Shown here one piece after another: positions 45,502 through 55,003 of a stretch of DNA of 64,000 nt. The notes under the pieces are model-generated. The model made no database searches. It worked only from the letters and a program-made list of their open reading frames with translations, and was not told where the DNA came from. The stretch lies in assembly GCA_963815375.1 (NCBI GenBank), contig CAWFGX010000001.1, positions 186,001-250,000 of the forward strand, given 5' to 3'. A program made the translations under genes and the position numbers. The DNA comes from JASHPR01 sp963815375. Its GTDB lineage: Bacteria > Actinomycetota > Actinomycetes > Streptosporangiales > Streptosporangiaceae. The first letter of the stretch is position 1. Each line of letters starts with the position of its first letter.

Positions 45502-47985
45502 ATGGCATTCGGACAGCTGCTACGCCGGTTACGGATCAGCGCAGGTCTAAGCCAGGAAGAACTAGCCCGGGCTGCTGAGCTGAGCACCCGGACGGTCAGT
45601 GACCTGGAACGGGGCATCAACCTGACGGCCCGCAACCAGACCGCCCGGCTGCTGGCTGACGCGCTGCGGCTGACGGGGCCCGGCCGGGCCGAGTTCCTGG
45701 CCGCTGCCGGGGGACGTGATCCGGGCTCCGGGGTCGCGGCGGCCAACCGGGCGCTGCCACGGGATACCGCCTCGTTCACCGGCCGGGCCAGTGAACTCGC
45801 CCAGCTGGAAGCCGCAGCCGCGGCAGGCGGCATCTGGGTGATCGGCGGGATGGCCGGCGTCGGCAAGACCGCGTTCGCGGTCCACGCCGGCCGCCAGCTC
45901 ACGCCGCAGTTCCCGGACGGGCAGATCTTCTTGCCGCTGCACGCGCATACCGCCGGGCAGCAACCAGTGCGGCCCGAGGACGCGCTGGCCACCTTGCTGC
46001 AGACCACCGGGATCGCAGCCGCGCAGATCCCGGCCAGCCTGGAATCGCGAGCCAGCCTGTGGCGAGACCAGGTGTCCGGGCAGCGGCTGCTGTTAGTGCT
46101 CGACGACGCCGCCGGCAGCGACCAGGTCCGGCCGCTGCTGCCAGGTACCAGCGGCGCCCTGGTGCTGATCACCAGCCGCCGGCACCTCACCGCGCTGGAA
46201 GACGCCCAGGTCATCAGCCTGGACACGCTGACGCCCGGCGAGGCCACCGGCCTGCTGGCCCGGCTCGCTGCCCGGCCGGGCCTCGACCCCGCCGACCCGG
46301 CCATAGCGCAGATTGCCACGCTGTGCGGCCGGCTGCCGCTGGCCCTGGGCATGGTGGCCCGCCAGCTGTACCACCATCCGGCCTGGACCCCGGCGGAGCT
46401 GGCCGGCGACCTGTTCGCGGCGCGGGACCGGCTGGAGCGGATGCACGCCGAGAACCTGTCGGTCACTGCCGCGTTCGACCGGTCCTACCAGGACCTGTCC
46501 ACCACGGAACAGGCAATGTTCCGCTGCCTGGGCATGCACCCGGGCACCGACTTCGACGCCTGGGCCGCCGCAGCCCTGGCCGGCGTCCCTGTGGCCGAGG
46601 CCCGCAGAGACCTGGAGGGCCTGTACGACCACTACCTGCTCGCCGAGACCGCGCAGGGCCGCTACCGGTTCCACGACCTGATCCGCGAGCACGCACGCAT
46701 CCTGGCCGCCGCGGCCCCACCCGCAGAGCGCGACGCCGCGGCCGACCGCTTGCTTGATTACTACCTGGATGCTGCCCGCGCCGCTGACCAGCAGCTGACC
46801 AGCCGCGCCGCCCCCGGCCCCGGCGCATCCTCTGCCGTGGCGTCGTCCATGAGTCAGATCACCAGCCGCGATGACGCCCTGGCCTGGATGAACGCCGAGC
46901 GGCTCAACCTGCACGCGGCAGCCGGTTACGCCACCGCGACTGGCCGGCCTGCCCACGCTGCCGGCATCCCCGCCGCAATGCACGAGTTCTGGCGCAGCCA
47001 AGGTCACTGGGACCAGGCGCTGGCCCTGCACGAGGCCGCGTTCCAGGCGGCCCGGGACGCCCAGAACCAGCTGGCCGAGGCTCGGGCGCTGACCGACCTG
47101 GGCGATATGCAGTTCCTCACCGACGACTATCCCGCTGCGGAACGCACCCTGACCGGAGCGCTGGAGGTGTGCCGGGGCCTGGGTGACCGGACCGGCGAGG
47201 CGCGCGCCCTGGCCAGCCTCGGCGCCGTGCAGCACGCCACCGGTGATACTCCGGCGGCCACCGCCAGCCTCACCCGCGCCCTGGGCCTGTACCAGAGCGT
47301 GGCTGACCGGCTCGGTGAGGCCAGCGCTCTGACCTGCCTCGGCGCGATCGAGCAGGCCGCGGGCAGCACCCTGGCAGCCACCGCCAGCATCACCCGCGCC
47401 CTGGAGCTCTACACCGAGGCGGGCAGTCAGCTCGGCCAGGCCAGTGCCCTGACCGAGCTCGGCGCCGTGCACTACGCCGCCGGAGAACTGGACGCCGCCG
47501 CCAGCGCCGAACAGCAGGCCCTGGGCCTGTACCGCCGGCTCGGCGACCGGCTCGGCGAAGGACACGCGCTCACCAGCCTCGGCACCCTCCAGTATCACGC
47601 CGGCGACTACCAGGCCGCCGAGGCTAGCCACACGCGCGCGCTGCAGCTCTACCGCGACCTGGACGACCGGTCCGGCGAGGCCGAAGCCTTGAACAACATC
47701 GCCGACACGGTCCGCGGAACCGCCCACCCAGCCCAGGCGCGGCCCTACTACCAGAAGGCCCTGGAGATCGCCACTAGCATCGCCGCCCAGCTCCAGCAAG
47801 CCCGCGCCCTGGAAGGCCTCGGCCTGTGCCACTCCCTTGAAGGCAACCGCAGCGAAGCACACAAAATCCTCAGCCAGGCGCTGGCCGTGTATCAGCGGAT
47901 CGGCTCCCCCCGTGCCCGGGAACTGGTGCACGAACTCCGCCAGCCAACCGCAGACTCCCACCCGGCTGAAGCCTCACGATCCTGA
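45502..47985 (+). CDS. XRE-family HTH / NB-ARC / TPR regulator
   Basis: Intact. I choose the ATG at 45502 (AGGAG 7 nt upstream) over the in-frame ATG at 45391. The HTH reads LRISAGLSQEELARAAELST, then RTVSDLERGINLTARN. The NB-ARC switch has the P-loop GGMAGVGKTAFAVHAG (about residue 114), LLLVLDDAAGSDQVRPLLP and GRLPLALGM. From about nt 46990 there are some seven tetratricopeptide units of 40 residues (for example DLGDMQFLTDDYPAAERTL and SLGTLQYHAGDYQAAEASH). It is a STAND-type regulator that would bind DNA after an ATP-dependent switch. One TTA codon (46093-46095) lies in the Walker B region. It is divergent from the pilus operon across a 220-bp gap and is its most likely regulator. Confidence 0.88.
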   Translation: MAFGQLLRRLRISAGLSQEELARAAELSTRTVSDLERGINLTARNQTARLLADALRLTGPGRAEFLAAAGGRDPGSGVAAANRALPRDTASFTGRASELAQLEAAAAAGGIWVIGGMAGVGKTAFAVHAGRQLTPQFPDGQIFLPLHAHTAGQQPVRPEDALATLLQTTGIAAAQIPASLESRASLWRDQVSGQRLLLVLDDAAGSDQVRPLLPGTSGALVLITSRRHLTALEDAQVISLDTLTPGEATGLLARLAARPGLDPADPAIAQIATLCGRLPLALGMVARQLYHHPAWTPAELAGDLFAARDRLERMHAENLSVTAAFDRSYQDLSTTEQAMFRCLGMHPGTDFDAWAAAALAGVPVAEARRDLEGLYDHYLLAETAQGRYRFHDLIREHARILAAAAPPAERDAAADRLLDYYLDAARAADQQLTSRAAPGPGASSAVASSMSQITSRDDALAWMNAERLNLHAAAGYATATGRPAHAAGIPAAMHEFWRSQGHWDQALALHEAAFQAARDAQNQLAEARALTDLGDMQFLTDDYPAAERTLTGALEVCRGLGDRTGEARALASLGAVQHATGDTPAATASLTRALGLYQSVADRLGEASALTCLGAIEQAAGSTLAATASITRALELYTEAGSQLGQASALTELGAVHYAAGELDAAASAEQQALGLYRRLGDRLGEGHALTSLGTLQYHAGDYQAAEASHTRALQLYRDLDDRSGEAEALNNIADTVRGTAHPAQARPYYQKALEIATSIAAQLQQARALEGLGLCHSLEGNRSEAHKILSQALAVYQRIGSPRARELVHELRQPTADSHPAEASRS

Positions 47986-48263
47986 GCCTGCCAGGACGGG
48001 CGGAGACTGGTGCAATCGGCCCGGCAGGACACGCGGCTGCTGGCGTCAGGGCCTCTGATCGACTACGCGCACCCCGGCCGCTCCAGCTGCATAACCCGAC
48101 TGGACCTGTCGGCGTCGCGACGCACTGCCTGTTAACAGCGGGTCACCTGCTCATGTGACCAGCCCGAACGCCCGCCCGGCGAGGGCACCCAGGATGACAC
48201 CTGACTGCGGTCCCGGCTGGCAGCTAATGCCTGCGAAAAGTATGAACCTGCAGAATATCAAGG

Positions 48264-48294
48264 CTGTCTTTAAAGAAACTGTCTTTAAAGACAG
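48264..48294 (+). promoter_or_regulatory. Tandem CTGTCTTTAAAG operator-like repeat upstream of the STAND-kinase gene
   Basis: CTGTCTTTAAAG occurs at 48264 and 48279, a 15-nt period. The second copy is part of the perfect 16-bp palindrome CTGTCTTTAAAGACAG. It lies 86 nt upstream of the gene at 48380. The only other place where I see this arrangement is 51969-51995. The surrounding gap 47986-48379 also contains the inverted repeat GGTCAC-N8-GTGACC (48141-48160), and no gene. Confidence 0.65.
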
Positions 48295-48379
48295 CACGCC
48301 TTTCCCCTGAGCCTCCAATCGGGCAAGCGGTTACCATTGCGGGAGCCAGGATGCACAGCGCGGCACGGAGGAGATCAGA

Positions 48380-51300
48380 ATGCCGATTGCGCCACGGTTC
48401 CACCGGGTCGCCGCATTACAACGGCCATTTGTGGACCGCGAGCAGGTCCTGGCGGACTTCGCCGCTGAGCTTATGCGCATCGGCGGCGGGCCGCGCGTCT
48501 TTAACGTGACCGGTGTCGGCGGAATCGGGAAATCGCGGCTGCTGCGCGAGATGGAAGACCAGGCCAAGTCACGGTTCCGGACCGCCGTGATAGACCTTCA
48601 GGTTCCGGCGCTTCGCCGCCAGGACGACGCGTTAGCGGTGCTCCGGCTGCAGCTAGGGTCGCAGCACGTCGATTTCGATCGCTTCGACATCGCCTACGCC
48701 GTGCTGTGGCAGCGCCTGCACCCCCATCTGCGGCTCACCAAGGAGGAATTATCGTTCATCGAGTACGGGTCCATCCTGGGCGATATTCTCGACCACTTTG
48801 CCACCGTGCCTGTCTTCGGCACGGCAGTGGGACTCGTCAAGCTTTTCGAACGAGGATCGGCGGATGTACGCCGCCGGATGCGCATACGCCACGATCCCAC
48901 GTTGCGGGATCTTGACGGGCTCCCGAACGGGGAACTCAGCGATGCGGTGACCTACCTGTTCGCTGAGGACCTGCGGGAAGCCAGCGCCAGCAAGCAGTCG
49001 GTCATCATCGTGGATTCCTACGATGCCCTCGTCCCCGCGCCCGCGTACTCGGGACGGGTGCAGCTCGCCGACGGGTGGCTCCGGGACCTGGCAGGCCAGC
49101 TCGACCGGGCGCTGATCGTCGTTGCAAGCCGCGAGCCCCTGCAATGGGAGGCCCACGACCCCGACTGGGCGTCCGTCATTACGACATCGGCGCTGAGCGG
49201 CCTGCCAATGGCCGCAAGACTGGAACTGCTCGAGGCCGGAGGCATATCCGACGCGGCAGTACGCCAGCTCATCGCGGACGCGAGCGCGGGCCTGCCCTTC
49301 TACCTGCACCTTGCCGTCGACACCCACCAGCGGACCGAAGTAAAGATGAACGGCGCTGCTGTCTCCCAGGATGAGATCCTCGCGCGCTTCCTCCAGCACG
49401 TCGCTCCCGAGGAAATCCGCTCGCTGGAGATACTGAGCCCGGCTCGGATCTTCGACTATGACATCTTCCGGAAGCTCACTGCCGCCTTCCAACTGCCTGG
49501 GCACCGGCTCGCCTGGGACTCACTGACCGCATACTCGTTCATCTACCCCGCTGGTGGCGCCCTGCGGCTGCATCAGCTCATCCGGTCCGCCGTCCTGGAC
49601 CGGCTTCCCGCCGCGACCGTGACCCAGATCCACACATTGCTGAGCGAGATATGGGACGACCGCGCCCAGCAGAGCACCGGCAACACCGCGGCACGCGCCT
49701 GCCGCGAGGCCGCCTACCACGCCCTGCGGGCCGGCACGGTGACAGCGCCCGGCCTGCTCCGCTACGCCGACCGGTCGGTCCGCCTGGGAGGCCACGGCAG
49801 CGCGGCGGGCATCGCGGACGACCTGGAAGAGTGGCTGGCCAGCCAGCCCGGCTCCGGCGCGGGCGGCGACGCCGCCCGCACGCTGGGATGCCTGCGCGCC
49901 GAGGCCGCCGTCCGCCTGGGCGACGCGGCAGCGGTCGCCGAACTCACCGGGGGCCTACCCGCCGCCACTACCGCAGTCGACACACCGGTCGCGGCGCGCC
50001 TGGCAGTAGCAGCCGGGCATGGCCAGCGGATAGCCGGCGCATACCCAGGCGGCGCTCGAAATTTTCCTCCACGTCTGGGAACACGCAGCCGGGCCGCCAC
50101 AGCTAGCAGCCGGGCTGTGGGCCGCTGACCTGCAGATGTGCCAGGGCCGGTTCAGTGACGCCGAGAAGCTCTCCTGCGACCTCGACGCGGTCACCCCGGC
50201 GGACGAAAACGAGTTCCGCGGCGACATCTCACGGATGCGCCACCTCGCCCGCAGATTCACCTTCGACCTCGACGGCGCCAGACGCTACCTCGACGACGCC
50301 GTGGCCTGCTACCAGGCCGCAGACAGCGTCCTGGGACTAGCCAACGCGCGTACCAATCGCGCCGAGCTTCTCGCCCTCACCAGCCCCGCCGAAGCGATCC
50401 CCGAGGCGGGCCGCGCCATAGAGGTACAGCGCGAGATCGGCGCCCACCACGAACTCGGCAAGGCATACACCGCGCTGGCCGTCGCGCACATACGGCGCGG
50501 TGAACTCGACCAGGCCGAAGCCGCGCTGCGGTCGGCTTTCTCCTCCCTCGACCGGGCCGGGTACCGCTCCGGACGGGCCCGAGCAGAGTTCTACCAGGCG
50601 GCGCTGTACGCGCGCCGCGGGCGGACCGGCGAGGCCCTTTCCTCGCTCGGCACGGCCGTAGCGGAACTCGAAGACGCCGACGTCTACCCGACACTTATCC
50701 TGTCCGCAGCCCGCATCCTCGGCCGACTGGGTATCGCCAGCAGCGAGATAGCGTCGGCGGCGGGCCGGGCGGCGAGCAGGATCCGGCCTCTCGGCACGTT
50801 CGCCGAACTCGACACCAGGATCGGGGAATTCGTGGACAGCCTGCTTGGCCCCGGGACCTGGAAGCCCGACGACCTGTACCGGGAGGCGGCAGCCCAGGCT
50901 CGCTCAGCGTCTGGCTATTACAACCACAACATCAAGCTGGTGACGCCGACCGGGCCCGTGATCGTCCGCATACCGATTCCCGGATCCGACGTCATGGACC
51001 TGGCTATCTGGCCCGAGGCCAGCGTGCTGCAGGCCATCCGCGACCTGGTAACCCACGCGCCCCGCCTCCTGTACGCCAGCGACCAGCCCCAGTTCCAGAT
51101 ACTCGAATTCATCGACGGCAAGCTACTCGACACCGTCGCGCCCAGGGGCGTACCCGTGCCCGGTCACCTGATCGGGGACGTAGGTGAAATATTCAGCCAG
51201 CTCTGCGCAATCCCCAGGACACGAATCCCGCCATTGCCCGCAGACTGGCCAGCAAACGGGAAAACCGGCGACTTCGCCCGCCAGCTGTCCGCCATCACCG

Positions 51301-51875
51301 AGGGCGTCTACCAGCGATTCCTGCCGGGATTCGGCAACCTTTTCAACTCTCTCGGCATCCCCAGCGACCCGCTGGCACTGGTCCTTACCCGCTGGACAAC
51401 GCTGCACCCACGGCCGTTCCGGCTCGTGCATACCGACCTGCATCGCAAGAACATGATCTTGTCGCGTGGGCGCACATACTTCCTCGACTGGGAACTCGCG
51501 CTGTGGGGAGATCCCATTTATGATCTCGCCGTCCACCTCCACAAGATGGGTTACTCGCCCAGCGAATATGAGGCAGCGAAGGCCACATGGCTCGCTTCCG
51601 TACCCCCTGAGGCAGCAGAAAACTGGGAACCCGACCTCGACACCTATCTCACCCACGAGCGTGTGAAGTCAGCAATTGTCGACACAGTCCGGTACACAAA
51701 GATCATCGTCAGCGGGCACACGACCTCTCAAAACGAAGCCCAGCTCCTCACAAAGCTCTCCGGAAAACTCCAAGCCGCCCAGGCCACCGGCGGCACCTGG
51801 CCTGGCCACACCGCCCCGGGCCCAGACGAGATCCTGAGCATTATCCGCAATTGGTCACACAAGCGCCCAGCATAA
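48380..51875 (+). CDS. STAND NTPase - TPR - phosphotransferase (APH-like) fusion protein (one frameshift)
   Basis: ATG at 48380, following GGAGGAGATC. Residues 40-220 form a P-loop NTPase (Walker A TGVGGIGKSRLL at 44-55, Walker B SVIIVDSYDALV at 207-218), continuing into a winged-helix/helical STAND region (LHQLIRSAVLDRL). A helical TPR-like part follows across the frame break at about 50035. Removing one C from TAGCCGGCGC gives the smooth reading AHTQAALEIFLHVWEHAAG. The C-terminal 300 residues are an aminoglycoside-phosphotransferase-like kinase: catalytic loop RLVHTDLHRKNMIL and metal-binding FLDWELALWGDPIYDLAVHL. About 1160 residues in total. Three TTA codons lie in the NTPase part (48416, 48632, 48749). 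Such a fusion of an NTP switch to a small-molecule or protein kinase is unusual; defence or stress signalling is inferred. Confidence 0.8.
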
Positions 51876-51968
51876 AGGCAACTACTGACAACGCGTTCCG
51901 ACGGCTCCCGGCAGCCTGCGTCCCCGGCCTACGAGCGCAACTAAAGACGCGGCCCCGGCTCCCAGAGA

Positions 51969-51995
51969 CTGTCTTTAGAGACACTGTCTTTAGAG
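51969..51995 (+). promoter_or_regulatory. Tandem CTGTCTTTAGAG operator-like repeat upstream of the small HTH gene
   Basis: CTGTCTTTAGAG occurs at 51969 and 51984, again with a 15-nt period, and differs from the copies at 48264 and 48279 only by A to G at one place. It ends 22 nt before the ATG of the HTH gene, where it would overlap the promoter, so it is probably an operator for autoregulation shared with the large gene. Confidence 0.65.
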
Positions 51996-52017
51996 CTAGC
52001 CTTAAGGTTCTAGAGCC

Positions 52018-52197
52018 ATGGCGCTTGTAGGTATTAAGGAAGTCGCCGACATGCTCGGCGTGTCACGGACTCGCGCCGACCAGCTATCCCGGCGCCCGGG
52101 CTTTCCCCAGCCGATAGTCCGGCATGCACGCGTGCGACTCTGGGAGGACAAGGAGATACAAGCCTGGATGGAAGCCAACCGCCGGTCGTCTACCTGA
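52018..52197 (+). CDS. Small AlpA/MerR-like helix-turn-helix protein
   Basis: A gene of 59 codons. It reads MALVGIKEVADMLGVSRTR, then ADQLSRRPGFPQPIVRHARV and RLWEDKEIQAWMEANRR. This is the AlpA/excisionase-type HTH: Val-Ala-x-x-Leu-Gly-Val-Ser-x-x-Arg recognition helix followed by a wing with Phe-Pro-x-Pro. It is a plausible repressor acting on the two CTGTCTTTA(A/G)AG repeats. An excisionase-like role is also possible, but no integrase is near. Intact, no frameshift. Confidence 0.78.
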   Translation: MALVGIKEVADMLGVSRTRADQLSRRPGFPQPIVRHARVRLWEDKEIQAWMEANRRSST

Positions 52198-52236
52198 CAC
52201 CGTGGGGGCTGCCATGCCACACGCGCACCGCTGGTC

Positions 52237-52759
52237 ATGCCTGGTGACCTAGCAGCTGTCCAGAAGCTTGCGCAGGTCCTGAGCGATAATCCCGACCTCG
52301 CGGTTCCCGATTCGCCTGAGCACGGAGGTACCCATTCCAGACGAGCCGCCACCTGCTCCCGCCGACAGCGGCGACGACATCCGTAGCGCCGACCCCGCCC
52401 TGCCCTGGCCGCAGGCAGTACAGCAGCTCACTGACGAGGTCATCACCGCCGTAGTGCAGCACACCCGCGCCCGCCGTACCACCCCGCCCCGGCGAGGACA
52501 GCGCCCAGCAGATCGGCCGCATCACCGACCGCCAGACCTCCGGCATCGGCCCCGGTGCCAGGCAGGGGACCTGCTACGTCGGCGATGACCAGACGAGCGC
52601 CATCAGCACCTTCAGCTACGCCGACATCGTCACCGAAGGATTCCGCACCATCCGCACCGGCGAACGCGTCCGCTACCTCACCAGCCCAGCCGACCCCGGC
52701 CGCGCCACCACATCATCCGCCTCGACCTCCCCGACACCGAGGACTACTACAACCAGTAA
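52237..52759 (+). pseudogene. Degenerate gene ending in a cold-shock-like domain
   Basis: The region begins with a short open frame (MPGDLAAVQKLAQVLSDNPD, ending HSR). The middle, PWPQAVQQLTDEVITAVVQH, is in another frame. The last 70 codons read VGDDQTSAISTFSYADIVTE, then GFRTIRTGERVRYLTSPAD and, after one more shift, HIIRLDLPDTEDYYNQ with a TAA at 52757-52759. The Tyr-Ala-Asp-Ile-x-x-Glu-Gly-Phe-Arg-x-Ile-x-x-Gly-x-x-Val pattern is the C-terminal half of a cold-shock (CspA-type) domain. The RNA-binding FGF motifs are not seen. Several frame changes over 500 bp suggest a decayed gene, although some may be sequence errors. Confidence 0.4.
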
Positions 52760-52778
52760 GCCAGGAGCCGAACAGATA

Positions 52779-53218
52779 TCAGCAGGATTCCGGATGCTGA
52801 TTGTCGCGCCCGCCGTCTGCCTGTACGACCCGCCCACACATATTTCCCGTCACCGTCCACGCCCGGATGCCACCCCACTGCTCGCTAATGGGCTCCAGCA
52901 GCATCAGCCCTCGGCTGCCCTCGGCCGAATCGCTGGTGTCCTTCCGGACCCGCGCCTGCAAGGTGGCATCCCACACGAGAATCAGGACGTGTGCCGAGTC
53001 AGCCGCCAGCCACAGCCGCACCGCAGCGGGCAGTCTCACTTCCCGGGAAGCCTTAACCGCGTTTGTTACCAGCTCAGCGACCAGGAGTTCAGTGCTGTCA
53101 CACAGATTCCCGAGCCCCATTCCCGCAGTACGTGCCGGGCATGCAGCCGCGCGTACGGTAATGCGCTGACCAGGGCACCAAGTTCCAGGAAATCCCGAAC
53201 CGGCCAACGGCCATTCAT
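52779..53218 (-). CDS. RsbW-like GHKL ATPase (anti-sigma-type), one frameshift
   Basis: ATG at 53218. It starts NGRWPVRDFLELGALVSALP and, after a frame change near 53115, continues CDSTELLVAELVTNAVKAS with the N box (Glu-Leu-x-x-Asn-Ala). HVLILVWDATLQARVRKD follows in the G1 position, where the usual Asp-x-Gly is changed to Asp-Ala-Thr, then GSRGLMLLEPISEQWGG with the G2 glycines. Stand-alone GHKL ATPases of this size in actinomycetes are usually anti-sigma-type regulators. No sigma factor or anti-anti-sigma gene is adjacent. Divergent from Lsr2. Confidence 0.75.
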
Positions 53219-53479
53219 GGCAGTTCGCTGAACATCCGCCAGCTCTCCTTCACCGCAGAAACACCCACCGGCCAGCAGCGAAAGCGCGACCCGGCCGCCC
53301 CGGAACGAGATAATTCCACCACTCGTAACCGTTGACAAGCCCTGCCGGCCAGCGCTTGCCATCGGCGGCTCAGGAAATCTCAGGAGCGTTCCCGTGTTTA
53401 TATCCAATCCGCGCACCGACAAAATTTGCCGTATTATCGGTTACGGAAAGGAACCAGCACGGCAAGAACGGAGACACGC

Positions 53480-53818
53480 ATGGCGCAGAAGATACAGACC
53501 TTCTTCATCGATGACCTCGATGGCAGCGAGGCAGAAGGCACAATATCTTTCGGGCTGGACGGCACGCAGTACGAAGTTGACCTGAGCACGGACCACGCTA
53601 AAGAACTGCGCACCGCGCTGGCCCGCTACATCGAAGCCGGCCGGAAGGTCACCAGCACCGGCCGGCAGCCAGGCCAGAACCGGCGCAAGCCCCCGGCCAG
53701 CGGCATCAGCAACACCGAGGCGCGCGCCTGGGCCAAGGCCCACGGCCTTGAGGTCAAAGATCGCGGCAGGGTACCAGCTGACGTCCTCGCCCAGTTCCAG
53801 GCCGCCACCGGCAGCTAG
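53480..53818 (+). CDS. lsr2: Lsr2 nucleoid-associated silencer
   Basis: Intact, 112 residues, ATG at 53480 after ACGGAG. The N-terminal dimerisation part is QKIQTFFIDDLDGSEAEGTI, then FGLDGTQYEVDLSTDHAKEL. A linker of basic residues leads to the DNA-binding C-terminus NTEARAWAKAHGLEVKDRGR, then VPADVLAQFQAA, with the Arg-Gly-Arg minor-groove hook. Lsr2 binds AT-rich DNA and silences acquired genes; a copy on a mobile element can restrain cargo expression. It is followed by a strong hairpin. Confidence 0.92.
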   Translation: MAQKIQTFFIDDLDGSEAEGTISFGLDGTQYEVDLSTDHAKELRTALARYIEAGRKVTSTGRQPGQNRRKPPASGISNTEARAWAKAHGLEVKDRGRVPADVLAQFQAATGS

Positions 53819-53840
53819 AACACCGGAGCGGCAGGACCCA

Positions 53841-53872
53841 GACCCGTCAGGGTTCTCGCGGCCTGGCGGGTC
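53841..53872 (+). terminator. Terminator-like hairpin after Lsr2
   Basis: GACCCGTCAGG (53841-53851) pairs with CCTGGCGGGTC (53862-53872), an 11-bp stem with one G-T pair and a 10-nt loop, 22 nt after the lsr2 stop. There is no clear T-run, as is common in GC-rich actinomycetes. Confidence 0.6.
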
Positions 53873-54458
53873 TGTGCTGGGCCTCAGAAGGATCCCGCCG
53901 ACCGCGCAGACTCATGCTGCAACTGTCGCGGTCGCCTGTCTCCAACGCCAGCAGATCGCGGACCGTTCCGCTGCTCCTGCCGATGACAGGCAGGTCAAAA
54001 GCGCACTTCTGCAGTTCAGCCATTCCACTTTCTGATGGTTCGAGACGGCCAGGGTTTCCGACGGCGCCGGGGACCAGAACTGACCAGATCAGAAACATCT
54101 CGCCAGAACTCCGTGGTTGACTATGCCAAGCCTTGTTAGACTATGGCTAATATATTAACCTGCGCGTCCGAGATGCCGTCTGCGCAAGTGCCCATGTGCT
54201 CGGGTGACCAAAGGCTCGGAAGGAGTGAGGATTTCCGGCAGCGGATGCCTTTCGAGGTCGTCACCAGCGGCCTGACCGCCGGCCAGTGTCAGCCGGCTAG
54301 CGCCGCGCTGGGTTGCTTTCAGGTGGTGTTCGCCTGTCTTCCTGCCTGCGCCGATCGCTAGCTTCGGGGAAGAGGCGGCAGCCATGTCTAGGCATGATAA
54401 GATATTTTTGCGGCAACGATGCGTCCCGTGCTACTTATTCGTGACCGAGGCGACTCAA
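53873..54458. other. Gene-free interval with an AT-rich promoter-like patch
   Basis: About 585 bp between the lsr2 hairpin and the GntR gene with no convincing gene. At 54117-54160 a short AT-rich patch contains TTGACTATG and, 20 bp on, TTAGACTATGG, followed by TAATATATTAACC. This is a plausible promoter or Lsr2-bound site for the plus strand. Confidence 0.35.
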
Positions 54459-54702
54459 ATGGAAATCGACAGCTCATCATCGGAACACGCGTATGTGCAG
54501 CTGGCTGCGTTCCTCCATAACCGCATCGAGTCCGGGGAAATCACGTCTTCCGTCGCTGACGGAACTGACCGCGCAGACGCATCTCGCGACCGGAACGGTC
54601 CGCCGCGCCATTGACGTACTCGCTCCTGAGCACCTGGTCCGCAGAGTAGCTGGTCGCGGTACGTTCGTAGCCAATTCCGGCCGCTCAAAGCTGACTCGCT
54701 GA
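54459..54702 (+). CDS. GntR-family transcriptional regulator, short form (one frameshift)
   Basis: ATG at 54459. The N-terminus EHAYVQLAAFLHNRIESGEI, then (after a frame change near 54548) SRLPSLTELTAQTHLATGTV, then RRAIDVLAPEHLVRRVAGRG, is a complete GntR winged helix with the Leu-Pro-Ser motif and Arg-Gly-x-Gly-Thr wing. It ends 15 residues later, so there is no effector-binding domain. Such DNA-binding-only GntR proteins occur on Streptomyces elements as transfer or cargo regulators. It converges on the MazG-like gene. Confidence 0.72.
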
Positions 54703-54715
54703 CCAGCGACGCACG

Positions 54716-55003
54716 TCAAAGGCCAGCCCGCTTGCAGACAGTGGCCAGCCGCTTCTCAAGGTGCTCGCGGGCCTGGTTCACGTCCCCGGCGACACCGGCC
54801 ATCGCGATAGCCCCGGCGATGATCACGTCAGACAGCTCGTCGAGCAGCTCATCACGCGAGCGCCGCGGCTTCCTGGGGTTGCCGCCTTGCATGCCGATCA
54901 GTGCCTCCGCGGCTTCGCCGACCTCCTCGGTGAGCTTGAGCAGCCGGATCTCGGCAGGAACCTCCCCGTGATGCTCATACAGCCGGCCGACCTGCTCCCA
55001 CAT
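54716..55003 (-). CDS. MazG-like nucleotide pyrophosphohydrolase
   Basis: Intact, 95 residues, ATG at 55003. VGRLYEHHGEVPAEIRLLKL, then TEEVGEAAEALIGMQGG and RDELLDELSDVIIAGAIAMA, gives the Glu-Glu-x-x-Glu and Glu-x-x-Asp metal-binding motifs of the all-alpha MazG-like NTP pyrophosphatases. These hydrolyse NTPs or dNTPs to monophosphates and often police abnormal nucleotides. It is the last gene in the direction of the kinase/exonuclease/radical SAM cassette, 345 bp downstream, and may belong to it. Confidence 0.8.
   Translation of the reverse strand: MWEQVGRLYEHHGEVPAEIRLLKLTEEVGEAAEALIGMQGGNPRKPRRSRDELLDELSDVIIAGAIAMAGVAGDVNQAREHLEKRLATVCKRAGL

Noticed and set aside
46990..47900. Direct repeats of about 120 bp
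   Set aside because: They are in-frame tetratricopeptide repeats of the NB-ARC regulator, not DNA-level repeats.
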